Source of the DNA: Hermatobates lingyangjiaoensis
Taxonomy: Eukaryota > Arthropoda > Insecta > Hemiptera > Hermatobatidae
DNA length: 64,000 nucleotides
Assembly (NCBI GenBank): GCA_026182355.1
Contig: JAPFBL010000084.1
Location: 13,603,001 to 13,667,000 of the forward strand
Direction: 5' to 3'
A program made the translations under genes and the position numbers. Positions 10,995-22,187 of this stretch are shown here, piece by piece. The notes beneath the pieces are model-generated. The model was not told where the DNA came from. It saw only the letters and a list, made by a program, of their open reading frames with translations, and made no database searches. Each line of letters starts with the position of its first letter. The stretch's first letter is position 1.

Positions 10995-12254
10995 TGTTCT
11001 CTGTGGTATTAATTGGAAATTATGAAGTATAGTCCAAATTTTTTTGTGAAAAAATAACTCGTTCCGAACTCTCAGAGTTTATGTTAAGCTAAAACAGATA
11101 TAACCTAAGCAAGGACTTCGAACGTATTATTTTTTTTAAACTATTTTAGAGTGTAGGCTTGTTCATTAATATTTTCAAAAGTCTATAGCAATTTTAATAA
11201 ACTTATTTTTTTGCTGTCATTGTTAGTAATCAGTGTTATCATTAACCTCATCATCATAAATAGTCAACACTGTTAGTTATAGTAGTGACATAGGCGAATC
11301 GTAAACAATTAAAAAGTATAAAATAAAGACACGAAAGAAACGAAAAAATATATAATTTATCTGCCAACTATTGCATTGTTTCCTCCTTATGATAGTTTCG
11401 CAATGAATAAATAATCATTATATTACCCATTAAAAGAAAAGAGAAATTAAAGTATTTGACAGGTCAAATATTTATGGACAGCTCTATCAATTATATTAAA
11501 TAGTTTTCTTCTATTTAAACGAAATTTTTTCTAGTTTATACGATGGATTACTAAAAAAAATTACGAATATGTGATTAGTTATCTAATGAGGATGCATTTA
11601 GAGATCTTTGATTTAGTTATAAATATAGGTTAGTTTATATCCCAGCATTTAGTTCTCGTGTATTCGATATAGGAGGTTGTCCTCCGACAACTTGATAACC
11701 TTGCACTTTTCAGCTCGTCTTGGATGTCATCAGCAGTATGCTAAAGTTAACATTTTATCGAAATTATTTTGTGTAAAAAACTTGCACAAGGTATTTTATT
11801 TATCGAAATAATCCTACTTTTTTTAAGCAAATAAATACGTACTATAATAACAATAATTTAATTTATTTACTTAATTATTTCTATGCAATGGACTGCTGCA
11901 GTCCAATCAATTTTTTTTTTTTTTTTTTTATTAATAAGAATAATGTTACGAGTTAAAATTCTTGCAAAAGTAGGAATAACTTTCTTGTGAACGATAGCTA
12001 ACTACTTTTGCTAGACCTGTACGTTACCCATATTGCTACAAGCTGCAGATTCTGTAACAAATCCCATCTGATAGCAAAAGTGTCACTCTACGAGCTAGAG
12101 ATGAAGCCCATATCTGAATATTAAATTAAATTAAATGCACTGTCCACCTGATCTTAATCTAAAACGATATTTTTTTCAACTAGTAGATTTTTGAAAAAGC
12201 GGCTGAACGAACATTCAAAATCTTTAATGATAAATAAGATTAATGTCACTGCAT
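10995..12254. other. AT-rich DNA, T19 homopolymer
   Basis: A 19-nt T run lies at 11911-11929. No gene or known element is visible. Confidence 0.4.
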
Positions 12255-12396
12255 TGGAAGTGGAAGTACAATTACGTATAATTTTTTGTGTCTTCTGTTG
12301 AAAAAGAATTTGTGACTTTACAATTGGCAATGTTAGCATGTCATAGATTTCCCTCTCCTGATAAACATTTTTTGGTCTATAGCATCTCATTAGTTA
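12255..12396 (+). repeat. Dispersed repeat X, copy 2
   Basis: Second copy of the repeat described at 10848-10994, 1.4 kb downstream. Confidence 0.65.
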
Positions 12397-12659
12397 ATCA
12401 ATAATTAATCTTAAGAGGATTAGTCTTATCCTCTTTGTATGAGAATGCATGTATCGTCGGTTACAGTGATGGCTTCTTGCCTACGATGCTTACTATGGTC
12501 CTAAAGGCGCATTCTACATAAATCACAATAGATTTATGAAATAAATTGATAAGGGAAATATTGATAAAAAAACAGAAATTATACCAGTGAAGAAAAGAAT
12601 AATTTTCTTTTACAATTATGTAAAGCAATTATTATTCAAACAAAATACTCTTTAGTCAG

Positions 12660-12952
12660 ATATAATTTTCTAAATGTTATTCCGGCAACAAGAAGGAAGG
12701 GACCGACTTTGAAGCAATGAGCAATTTAAAAAAAAATGAATAATTAACAAAAATTAAATAAATAAATAAAAAAAAGTTGAGGCCAGGAGGAGAGCGGGCT
12801 TTGAGAAGACAGATAATTGCCTCCTCTGAAGCTCTTAAAGTAACCCGAGAAGAGGGTACAGGGATCTGATTAAGGACTTGGACACGGAAGCAGTGACTAA
12901 AGTCCAGTTCATGGGAATTAGAGTGGATATCAATAGGAAGGTTTTTGCGTTG

Positions 12953-12954
<2 letters not shown>
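12660..12954 (-). pseudogene. Penelope-like element GIY-YIG endonuclease C-terminus (lineage A)
   Basis: The minus-strand frame opens directly from a (TA)n tract into QRKNLPIDIHSNSH, DFSHCFRVQVLNQIP, VTLRASEEAIICLLKARS and PGLN. This is the C-terminal half of the GIY-YIG endonuclease of Penelope-like retroelements; the N-terminal GIY/YIG strands are truncated away. It is nearly the same subfamily as 35180-35459 (shared QRKNLP, HSNSH, LNQIPVPSS). The natural stop after PGLN is lost and the frame runs into AT-rich 3' UTR. It is a 5'-truncated dead insertion whose 5' break abuts the microsatellite. Confidence 0.8.

Positions 12955-12987
<33 letters not shown>
12955..12987. repeat. (TA)n microsatellite
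   Basis: First of a series of TA tracts (also 13140-13171, 13283-13308, 13442-13464, 13629-13641), each bordering a PLE tail. Confidence 0.95.
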
Positions 12988-12989
<2 letters not shown>

Positions 12990-13020
12990 ATTAAAAGAAA
13001 CGGTCCAGCGGACTTTTTTA

Positions 13021-13135
13021 AATAAAATAAATTCAAAACGAAGGAAACACACAGAAAGACACAGACATAACTCACATCGAAATATTGATGTGAGTTATGT
13101 CTGTGTCTTTCTGTGTGTTTCCTTTGTTTTAAATT

Positions 13136-13144
<9 letters not shown>
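13021..13144. repeat. Palindromic PLE tail dimer (about 60-bp arms)
   Basis: The left arm (AAATAAATTCAAAACGAAGG ... ACTCACAT) and right arm (ATGTGAGT ... CCTTTGTTTTAAATTTATTT) are near-perfect reverse complements. They meet at CGAAATATTG. Each arm is the terminal part of a PLE tail (GTGAGTTATGTCTGTG...), so two tails are fused head to head between two TA tracts. Confidence 0.85.
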
Positions 13145-13171
<27 letters not shown>

Positions 13172-13174
<3 letters not shown>

Positions 13175-13277
13175 TGCCAGCCGAGCAGAACTCTTCTTCT
13201 TCTCTTTCTTCTGATGACGATGAGGTCGAAATATTGAAGTGAGTTTTGTTTGTGTTTATGTGTTCTTTTATTTTTAT

Positions 13278-13282
<5 letters not shown>
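13172..13282 (+). mobile_element. PLE 3' tail with hammerhead-like motif
   Basis: About 110 bp between two TA tracts. It contains CTGATGA (13211-13217), a short stem-loop and GAAATATTGAAGTGAGTT, then a T-rich end. The same tail follows the GIY-YIG frame at 35696-35768. Only the extreme 3' end of the element inserted or survived. Confidence 0.7.
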
Positions 13283-13308
<26 letters not shown>

Positions 13309-13441
13309 ACAATCAATGATCAAACCACTTCAAAATAGCTTCGAAGACCGCTTGTTACGGTTGAAAGATCTTAGTCTTGTTTTCCCATTTCTTATTGTGG
13401 TTTGATCATTGATTGTTATTTCACGTGTTTATGTGAAAGCT
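13309..13441 (+). mobile_element. PLE-type tail, second class (partly palindromic)
   Basis: Contains CGCTTGTTACGGTTGAAAGA, ATCTTAGTCTTG, TGTGGTTTGATCATTGATTG and CACGTGTTTATGTGAAAGC. The same block recurs at 13465-13628, 21282-21400, 35073-35171, 60830-60895 and 63643-63718. A reversed ATCAATGATCAAACCAC at its left edge makes it a truncated palindrome. It is flanked by TA tracts. Confidence 0.65.
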
Positions 13442-13464
13442 TTATATATATATATATATATATA

Positions 13465-13628
13465 ACAAGACTTCACAGTAAACACATGAAATAACAATCA
13501 ATGATGAAACCACAATAAGAAATGGGAAAAAAAGACTTAGATCTTTTAACCGCAACAAGACCAAGACCGCTTGTTGCGGTTGAAAGATCTTAGTCTTTTT
13601 TCCCCATTTTTTATTGTGGTTTGATAAT
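13465..13628. repeat. Palindrome of second-class PLE tail
   Basis: Within 13501-13628 the arms pair over about 59 bp around a 10-nt loop (13560-13569). Left ATGATGAAACCACAATAAGA ... AACCGCAACAAG pairs with right CTTGTTGCGGTT ... TTATTGTGGTTTGATAAT. The sequence left of the palindrome carries the reversed CACATGAAATAACAATCAAT end. Confidence 0.8.
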
Positions 13629-13641
13629 TATATATATATAT

Positions 13642-13760
13642 TCAAATGAAATCAGATCCGATCGGACCCTTTTCACGGTCGTCCTCAGGAAAGGGTCGAA
13701 TAATGAATGTGAGTCCTAGTTTTTGTTTTCCATTCGTGTTTCTCAAAGTTTTAAAAGTAT
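13642..13760 (+). mobile_element. Degenerate PLE-tail-like segment
   Basis: Follows a TA tract. It contains CCTCAGGAAAGGGTCGAATA and ATGAATGTGAGTCCT, reminiscent of the CTGANGA...GAAA tail plus GTGAGT, but altered. Confidence 0.35.
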
Positions 13761-16700
13761 ATATACATCAATATGTTAGAAGGCATAATAACATTCAGAG
13801 GAAAAAAAAATGTTTATTGGATCGGGAAAGGTTTTACTCAAGTGAATCTATTAAATGTCTCCTACGGAACATAGAAAAGGCAATTCTTTTTAAAATGTGT
13901 AGTGTGTGAGGTACATATCTTATAATATTTTGAATAATATTAAAGAGAATGGCAAAAAGAAAGTCAAGTGAAATGCACTTTTAGAGAGTTATGAACATGT
14001 CAACGCATATCTTGCCAAGTTTTAATTTATGTCCTTATAGTTTAAACGAATATTGTTCCAACAAAAAGTTTTACTTTTCAATCTTAAAATAGAGTTCTTT
14101 TGGTTTAGGAAGTGTGTGTTTAGAGTTTAAAGAGCATTGTTTTAAATTTAAAAGGTAATTCTTTTAAAAGTTTATGAAATATCTATTCACTGCAATAAAG
14201 TGGTGTTTTTTCTTTTGTTTAACTAATTTTCATTTGGTAACTTTGAAGATAAAAAATGGTTTTATTGATAAATAAATTATTATTAAACTGATTCTAAAAC
14301 AATTTTTTTAGAAACGGAACTATTGTAAATTATATTTAAAAGAGATTATAGACAATGGACCTATTCAATTGGTCTATGGATACTACTTTTCGTCGCTTCT
14401 CTCTATCACTCTTTCCCAGTCCGTCTCTCACTCTCTCTCACTCTGTCCCTCTCTCCTTTCATTATCTTTTGAAGAAGCTTTTAAGGTTTAATATCTGTCG
14501 TATTTGAGAACAACTGAAAATCAAAATCAGAAATACATTATGTTCATCATATATGAAAATCAAATGTCTTAATGTATACCCGATCGCAATATAGGAATGG
14601 TTAAACGACATCCGATTTCAATTGAAGATGTCTCATTTTTTATAAATTTTCCTGATCAAGATTGGGTCTAAAAAATCTCAAAACGCAGTTCTTATGAAAT
14701 TAAAAAGAAGTTGTCAATGTATTATAATCAGGTTTTTCAATGACATTAACGGTCTATACTCTTGTTAAAATATTAAAAAAAATAACTTTAGAGAAAGGTA
14801 GGACTTCAGAGAAAATCTGAAAACACCTAGTCAATTAAAATTTAATTCTCTGCAGCTTTTATTCATGACATTTTTCTTTGTAACGTCATTTAAGCTTTAA
14901 AATCACAAAAAGACTGAGAGTTTAAAATACATCTGATATTTGTTTACAGTTTGACATTCACCCGTCTAGTGCTTTTCAAATACCTTTCACTTCCAAGTCT
15001 TATATTAATTTTTATCCAGTTTATATGATAATGTTTCATCTGTTTAAACTTTATTCCATTGGTGAGATTAAGAACTGTAGGTTAATTAATACTACTCCCA
15101 CTCTTATAGTATTTCAGCTTTAGTGCTCATTGGAACGTTTGGCTCATTTGTTGTTTGACGCCCATTAGAAGCGGACGAGCACATCATCGGATTATTCGTA
15201 ATTTTTAAAAATTATTCTTTTAAAAATTCATGGGTATAACCATAAATTCATAGCCAGCCTTTTATCAATTAATATGTTTATACCCGTGTGCACTTAATAT
15301 CTTAATTTTAATAAATTCTGTTTAACTCAATATTTCATTAGTTAATCCACATTAAAAACCTAGGAATTTAATTATTATTATCATTAGTCACCAGTGTCGG
15401 AAGCTTGGGTAGTCTTTTAGTTATGCTTTAAAAACTTTAGTAACTTCTTGGAGACATACTCGTATTTTATATTCTCATAGAATTGTAAACTTGTATAATT
15501 AGTCAAAAGTATGTATGACAAAATTAAACACCATATCTAGTATAAACCCGGTAATATAGTTACTGTTTAACTAAAATTGACGTTAGTTACCTAATGACAT
15601 TTTTGGTTCCTAGAACAAGGCCTGTAAGTGCAGGTTCCCCCCCCCCCCCCCCCAAAAAAAAGAAACAAAAACTGAAATCACTAAACTTAATTTCCTCTAA
15701 GTAAATATAGTAACAAACTCGTTGATAACCAATTAAATTTGTTTTTATTTTAATGTGGCTTTAGTGTAGACGTAACATTAAACGCTATGGTAAATTCTAA
15801 TGTGACTATATTTATTTCATTAGTGATTATATCTATTTTAATAAAAAACTTGAAATCGTTTTTTAGAAAAATCTGACATGTTATTATTATTATTAATACT
15901 ATTATTATACTCTGACACAGTGTCTCATCGGGCTCGGTAAACCACTGCTATACTTTTCCTATTGTGCTTCATTCTCTATTTTCTAAAATCAACTTTTGAT
16001 TTTAATTTTTTTAATGAATTTCATAATTATCCATAGAGAAGTTTATCTATTTTTTCTGGCATAATGTATGTTTTGCGACAATCTTTAACCTCATAAAAAC
16101 AAATGCCTTACATTCGCATAGAATGTGATCGTTCGAAAACCTCATCCATACAGAGTCTGTATTATTCGTATAACATTATTTGCAGCTTGCTTAAGTGGCA
16201 TATAAAAGAATGATCCCTGGTTAAATACTTACAATCAGGATTTATTTAATTTTCATATAAATTTATGTTCAGTTGAATTAAGCTTTTTTTAAACTAAAAG
16301 TACCCAATTTTTCTAGCCACGTTATATTTACTTTCCATTCCATCCATTCCTGAACTGCATTCTTACGAAAACCGAAGTGTAAATTCAGGCCATAGTAGCT
16401 TTGTTTGGCTCTAAACTTTTTTTACCCTTCCACTACCTCATTACCTTGTACTCTCTTAGTCTCCTGGGTTCCATCTGAAAGTAACATTATTTTACAGGTT
16501 ATACAATCAATTTTTGACCCATAAATATACCGGATAAGTGCCCCTTATTTCAAAACAGAAATATACAATCGAGGTGTTCATTTGATCAGTTTGATGCACT
16601 TATAGAATATTCAATAAGAGATAGTTATATTTGCCAACATATAAATAAATTTATTAATATTTTAAATTTTGTAAATTTATCTTAGAAAATGGAATTTTTA

Positions 16701-17265
16701 TTTTTTACCGGTTCAATAATCTGGACATTTTTTCCTTGATTAAGTATACACAGAAGGAAGACGTTTATCCATGCTGAAGGTGGTGCAGGAATCATTTCCT
16801 GTTATCTTTGACATACTTGTCTTTGTAGATTATTAAGTCTAATATGGATACTTTTCCACTTATCTTAACATAGATTACAAGTAATGCTTATCATACCATT
16901 AGTTTTATGTCAGCAGTAGTAGTAATTTATAGATAAAGTGTCGTTGTATAGTGAAGACCCTAAGAACTAACAATGAATTCTAGTTACAGAATTACAGTTG
17001 GACTATCTGTTTGAGACATTACAAAATGTAACTATTGCTGGCTTTTCAAGTGCGGTCTTTCAACTAAAATGACTCCAAGACCATTTCCATATTTTTGATA
17101 TTTCTCTAATTTAATGAATTCAAGAGCGTTTTATTAAAATTTCAAGTTCATCGATTAACTGAAAAAGTAGTTTAAAATAAATATCTCTTTTGTAATAAAG
17201 AACGAAAGTGTATCTTTCCCAAAAATTACCCAAAGATTATAGGGTTCCTAAACACACCAAGAACT
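13761..17265. other. AT-rich DNA with a CT-rich patch and C17 run
   Basis: 14388-14462 is a C/T-rich tract (CTCTCTATCACTC and variants). 15637-15653 is a run of 17 C followed by A7. No coding or element signature elsewhere. Confidence 0.5.
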
Positions 17266-17743
17266 ATATATCTGACATTATGTTTTATTGAAGACTGCAG
17301 CATGTAGTTTAATTACCTGATTTTGAAAAGATTTCTTTCAACTATATTTTCAGTTATAATTTTATTTTGATCCGTCAAAACGGTATGGCTTCCATGGTCC
17401 TCATAAGGTTTCAGATTGAATAAACTCAAAAGTTTTACATTTTATTAAAAAAAATATTAGTTGTTTTAAACATCTGAGGTTTTATCACTTATTGTTTTTG
17501 TAGCCTAAAGATTAAGCTAAAATTTCAAGACCTAAGAATTATTAGTTTAAGAAAAAAAATGTTGTCTAGAAACACATTTTGGCCAAAAAAGTGACTTTCC
17601 CATAATAGAAATTGGTCCCAAACAATAGGGTTCATCTAAACTATGAGGCCCATTCTTGTGTATAATATCAATTTGATCAATCAAAGATTCTGGACCGAAG
17701 AGTGAACACAATCTTTTGCATACGCACCCACCCACGCACACAC
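17266..17743 (-). mobile_element. HINE-like element, 5' half
   Basis: The reversed family sequence runs from TTATTTTGATCCGTCAAAAC through TTTTTGTAGCCTAAAGAT, GACTTTCCCATAAT, ATTCTGGACCGAAG and a CACCCACC/CACACACA patch. It stops at the CA-rich patch, where the short derivative (17744-17956) begins. Confidence 0.7.
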
Positions 17744-17956
17744 AGAGAAAAAATCTGGAGTAGCCTGCACTCAACTTTTCAATAAGTTTATATAATATCA
17801 AACATCTTGGTATATAATGTCCCATGCCCCATTTAGACACCCATCCACCTACACACACAGGCATCATCGGAAAAATGTCATAAAACGACTTCCTTAAAAC
17901 ATGTAATCCCGTCAAAATCTCGAGATCGAATTTTTCACGATTACTATACTTTCTTA
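17744..17956 (-). mobile_element. Short HINE-like derivative, both ends present
   Basis: About 210 bp carrying the 3' end (AATCTGGAGTAGCCTGCACT) and the 5' end (GTCAAAATCTCGAGATCGAA then TACTTTCTTATAGTAAA), with the whole interior missing. The internal junction CATTTAGACACCCATCCAC also occurs in the copy at 22003-22183, so this may be a mobile short subfamily. Confidence 0.7.
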
Positions 17957-20018
17957 TAGTAAATTAACAAGTGTGATTAACGGAGCAGGAATAAAGTTTA
18001 GTTCCATTCTTCATCTGTACGCTTTCAACTGACTTTCTGTTATTTGAGAATGACATTGTTTTGATGAAAGAGAAAATCTCTATTCAAGCTATAGCATTAA
18101 TTTACTTTGCAGGGAACTGAGCATTCACAGCTGGCTTACATTAATCATCTGTCTTTATGCATTGTTTGTTTCAGTAAAAATAAGGAATACATATAATAAA
18201 GAACAGAATAATGTAATTATTTTTTCACTCTTTTGAACTGACTTTGAATGTAATACCAAAGTATTTAATTTAAAATTAAGGGCAGAAAAGCGAGTATGTA
18301 TATATGGGTTATTGAAGGAACAACAAGTGGTGCTCTGCTACCCTAGGCTGGAAACTAGGGCACGGCTGAGCATGCGTGCTGGGAGGCCACTTCATTGACT
18401 GGCATACCACTCACCAGCCTATGTGCAAAACAAATAACCTACCAACAGCTTTATTTTCTCAATTCTTATATTTCATACGAAGGTTTGAAAGGTGAAGAAA
18501 AGTTAATCGAAATTAAGACCTTTAAAATCATTATGAAAATGTATTCCTATTACTTCAAATTATACAGAGGCCTAGGACACTAGTTCTGCTTTTAACCCAC
18601 TACAGCTTCTTTCATTCCTCAGTATAATGTGTGTTTCTTTGGTGTTTTCAAAATGAAATATTTTCAAATTTGTATTTTTATACATTTTCATGATTAATTA
18701 GATGTTATATAGAGCAAAATATAGAACCCAAAAAAGTATATTCTGGAAATGGTAAGTACATCTATCCCACGTTTTGACATTTTTATGTCAATATCAGAAA
18801 AAAGCATAAAACAAATCAGTTTTGAGTTTTGGAAGAGGTAATTTAAAATTAAAATGGGTAACCATCATCTTTAACCTGAAATCACTTGTCAGCTTCGTTT
18901 GTAAAATAGTTGTAACAATATATCAGGCGATTGTTGTGACGGGCACAACGCCACGATTGTTACAGCCCGGAATTCTTTTATACTATATCCTGCCTTTTTT
19001 TTTAAAAAAAAAAAGTAAAAACACAAATTACGATCAGACTGGTAAGGATTTACAAAGTTTTAATTCTGTTTTATATACAATATTCATACATTCCAAGAAA
19101 CAGATAAATCAAGAAAAAAAAAGAACCAAGAACAAAAGAAGAAAAGAAAAACTCACAAGTAATACTCAAGTCCCTTACACAGTACAGTTCACTTGAACAA
19201 AGGGCGACTATTTTCAATCTACTTGTACTTTTCCCCTTCAACTTCTTTAAAGTAGCACTGAAAAGATGAAGAACGGTTTGCAGAGACAGTTACAATCCTT
19301 TAAAATGATTCAGCTGAACTAGAACTCAGACACTTTCTCAAAACACCAACTCTTTTTGCAAATAAAAAAAAACTCAATCGACTGTTTTTAACAAACTTAA
19401 CTGTTTTTAACCAAAATTAACAAACCCACATGAGAACTCTCCCAGTTAGTTTCTTCTGTTTTCACTTTCCTCTACTCTTCACACTGCCCTGCAGACTGTG
19501 GTCAACCTTTCTCATTTTTTACAGGTACTGCTCCTGCTATACTCAAGATGTCAGCCGATGTGGGCTGAGGATAAAAAAAAATCCTTCATAATTTTGTGCT
19601 ACAAATTTTGTATAAACCTTTAGATTGAAGAAAAAATTAGAGTAAATTGCGAAAACTTTTAAAGTATACGATGATAAAAACAAATTACATCCTAAAGTCA
19701 CAATAACACTAGTATAGCCTACCTTTGTTGCCAGTTCTACCGTAACTAAATAAAATATTTTTAAAACAATTTAGCATCATGATCCGAGGAATTTGTATCA
19801 ATGATCTTATTAAATCATGTGAGTTTGAAATATGTATCATAGTAGAAGTACATTTATTATTAAAACCAGAGTAATAATAGGTAGTATATTATCAATTAAA
19901 ATAGTTTGTATTTTAAAATACTAGATACAAAAAATTGTAGAAATATTTACATCAATTTAAATAAAATAAACTATACGAGATTTTATAATCAATGAAATAA
20001 TTATATATAATATTATAG
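17957..20018. other. AT-rich DNA with one GC-richer patch
   Basis: 18325-18420 is richer in G+C (CCCTAGGCTGGAAACTAGGG, CATGCGTGCTGGG). It may be an LTR or other repeat fragment but is unassigned. CTAGGCTGG resembles AGCCTAG near the gypsy LTR start only weakly. Confidence 0.3.
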
Positions 20019-20150
20019 GTGTGTTATCTAAAAAGGATTTGGTCAAATTTTCTAGGTTCAAAAATCAAACTCTCATTGCCTGTTTGATGTAATTGAGAGT
20101 TTGATTTTTGAACCTAGAAAATTTGACCGAATCCCGATTAGATAACACAC
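20019..20150. repeat. Inverted repeat, 57-bp arms, 18-nt loop
   Basis: 20019-20075 and 20094-20150 are reverse complements at 53 of 57 positions by manual alignment. The outer end is GTGTGTTATCTA and the inner end AATCAAACTCTCA. Loop is 20076-20093. It resembles neither the PLE tails nor the HINE-like ends. It could be a small foldback or MITE, or a local inverted duplication. Confidence 0.85.
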
Positions 20151-20836
20151 TTATTCTATCAAATGGTCGATATATTATTGAATCTGTTATCTCAATTATA
20201 GTTATTTTATTACCTTTATAACCTCTGAAAAAGATAAGGAGAAATGATAAATAAATCACATGATAAAACAGTTAACTATCTACAATCTATTCACCTATTG
20301 AATAACCAATTTAATTGAATTGAATTGATGACCAATCTGATGATGTGTCTAGTTCTTCCATTGCATTTCGCGATTTGATTAAACATATCTTTCAATTGGC
20401 GTTACAAATCTAACTCACTAGATATGGTTCTTATGTGATTTTATCATAGGCAACTATGTTTGCTAAATCATAAAAATGAAATTGATGCTAACTGTACCTG
20501 TTTATTTTCACTATCAAATGGCAGTCATTCAAAACCTCGCATCTTCCAAACGTTCAATAATTGTACTAAAAAATCATGTCAATTACTTTTTTCTATAGTT
20601 TTAAGTAGTGGCATTATAATAAATGAATGAATGATTTTATTTTTGTTTCAACTTACTTAAGAGTTATTATGGTTTTTTATTATTACGGAAAATGGGTTTC
20701 ATTACAGTTAATTTGATGCAGACCTCAAATCCCATTTTTTTTTACTTTCACTTACCCTTTATGAAATCAAATATTGACCAGGAAAAGAATGTTTAAATTC
20801 CCCTGGGTGCAATAAAATAGCTCTTACAACTTGGTC
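20151..20836. other. AT-rich DNA, nothing recognised
   Basis: No element end or coding signal. Confidence 0.4.
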
Positions 20837-20862
20837 TATATATATATATATATATATATATA
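20837..20862. repeat. (TA)n microsatellite
   Basis: Left border of the PLE tail chain. Further TA tracts lie at 20982-21023, 21271-21281, 21397-21490 and 21537-21561, the last continuing into (TG)n to 21583. Confidence 0.9.
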
Positions 20863-20979
20863 CGTGTAGCAGTTTGCTTCTCAACGCGAGTACTTCGCAC
20901 TTCTTCCCGATGACGACGGATGTCGAAATATCGAAGTGAGTTCTGTAGTGTCTTTCTGTGTTCTTTTCTATGTGTTAAA

Positions 20980-20981
<2 letters not shown>
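20863..20981 (+). mobile_element. PLE 3' tail with hammerhead-like motif
   Basis: An approximately 120-bp tail between two TA tracts. It has CCGATGACGACGGATGTCG followed by AAATATCGAAGTGAGTTCTG. The first core base differs from CTGATGA seen elsewhere (CCGATGA). Confidence 0.7.
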
Positions 20982-21023
<42 letters not shown>

Positions 21024-21025
<2 letters not shown>

Positions 21026-21270
21026 GGACTAATTTACCACAATGAAACAATTTTGGAAACAATGCTCTAAGGCCTTTCGTCAACACATCGTCAGAGAGCA
21101 AGTGAACTAAAAAATAATAAATACTTGTTAAACTGGCTGATTGAAGTTTCCAGAATTGTTGGCAACCTTGAATGTGTTTAATAATGGAGAAGTCTTCATC
21201 TGTTTAATTATTCCGTGAATCAAAACTTCATCCAATTTATAGTCCTAGGCTATTGTTCATCAACTTCTTA
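21024..21270 (-). mobile_element. PLE-like tail, third class
   Basis: On the minus strand it contains GCTCTCTGACGATGTG, TTGACGAAAGGCCTTAGAGC and TTGTTTCATTGTGG, ending at the TA tract. CTGACGA...GAAA again follows the hammerhead-like pattern, but the flanks differ from the other two classes. Confidence 0.5.
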
Positions 21271-21281
21271 TATATATATAT

Positions 21282-21400
21282 GATCAAACCACAATCTGAA
21301 AATGGGAAAACAATGCTAAAATCTTTCAACCGTAACAAGCGGTCTTCGTCAGAGTCAAAGACCCAACATGTTTGACTGACTAAAACAAGTGGTCAGTTTT
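21282..21400 (-). mobile_element. PLE-type tail, second class
   Basis: Reverse of the block at 13309-13441: TGATCAAACCACAATCTGAA, ATCTTTCAACCGTAACAAGC and GGTCTTCGTCAGAGTC. The minus strand carries CTGACGAAGACCGCTTGTTA then CGGTTGAAAGATT. Confidence 0.7.
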
Positions 21401-21536
21401 ATATATATATAAATATATCATTTATATATTAGGCTATTTTATATATAATTAATATATATATATATATATATATAATATATATATATATATATAACTAGGC
21501 TATTGATTGTTATTTCACGTGTTTATGTGAAATCTT

Positions 21537-21583
<47 letters not shown>

Positions 21584-22002
21584 AACTGAATCAGTGATTT
21601 AGTGTGTGTTTGTGTGTGTGTACGTGTATCTTTTGTGTACAAGATATCTAACAAAATCATAATCATCAATTTCATATCTAAGTTATTTCTGAAATTTAAT
21701 ATTCGTTAGTTCTGAAACGGAACAACCAGCTAGGTAACAACATTACTCTTTTTTTGAAGTTCATTTGAAAAAAACTTTTTTTTGTGATTTGGTCGATATC
21801 TATTCCCATGATTAGAAAATCGTGTCGAATGAAATATAATTAAATTCATTTTAAAATGTTTAAAGGTATAGGGTGTGAACGGAGTAAAATTGTCTTTTTT
21901 GTTCAAAATTTTAGAAAACTCTTCTGTTACAGTCAAAACTAACTTTTAATGTGATTCTAACAAATTGGTACGGATGTTAAACAAAAAGTAATAAAATATA
22001 GA
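21584..22002. other. AT-rich DNA, nothing recognised
   Basis: Ordinary AT-rich sequence after the TG tract. Confidence 0.4.
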
Positions 22003-22183
22003 TAACAAATCTGGTGTGGCCTACACTCAACATGACTATAAGTAAATATAATATCAAACTTTTTGGGTATATAATGTCCCATTTAGACACCCATCCACAT
22101 ACATACGCACAGGCATCATCAGAAAAACATCATAAAACGACTTCACAAATCATGAAATATATCCTATAAATGCAAGTAAATAA
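22003..22183 (-). mobile_element. Short HINE-like derivative, 5' end eroded
   Basis: 3' end AAATCTGGTGTGGCCTACAC, then directly the junction CATTTAGACACCCATCCAC and CATCATCAGAAAAACATCAT. It shares its internal deletion with 17744-17956. The 5' palindrome is lost; the next copy begins within a few bases. Confidence 0.65.
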
Positions 22184-22187
22184 TCTG

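Noticed and set aside
17547..17915. 122-codon minus-strand frame with Cys/Gly-rich segments
   Set aside because: Lies entirely in HINE-like sequence; Cys-Val stretches come from the CA-rich patch. Other copies do not keep the frame.
18301..18420. GC-richer patch as a tRNA-derived SINE
   Set aside because: No A-box or B-box could be found and no tail or repeated copy is visible.
18822..19196. 124-codon plus-strand frame
   Set aside because: Lys-rich low-complexity end, no recognisable motif, no codon pattern or splice context.
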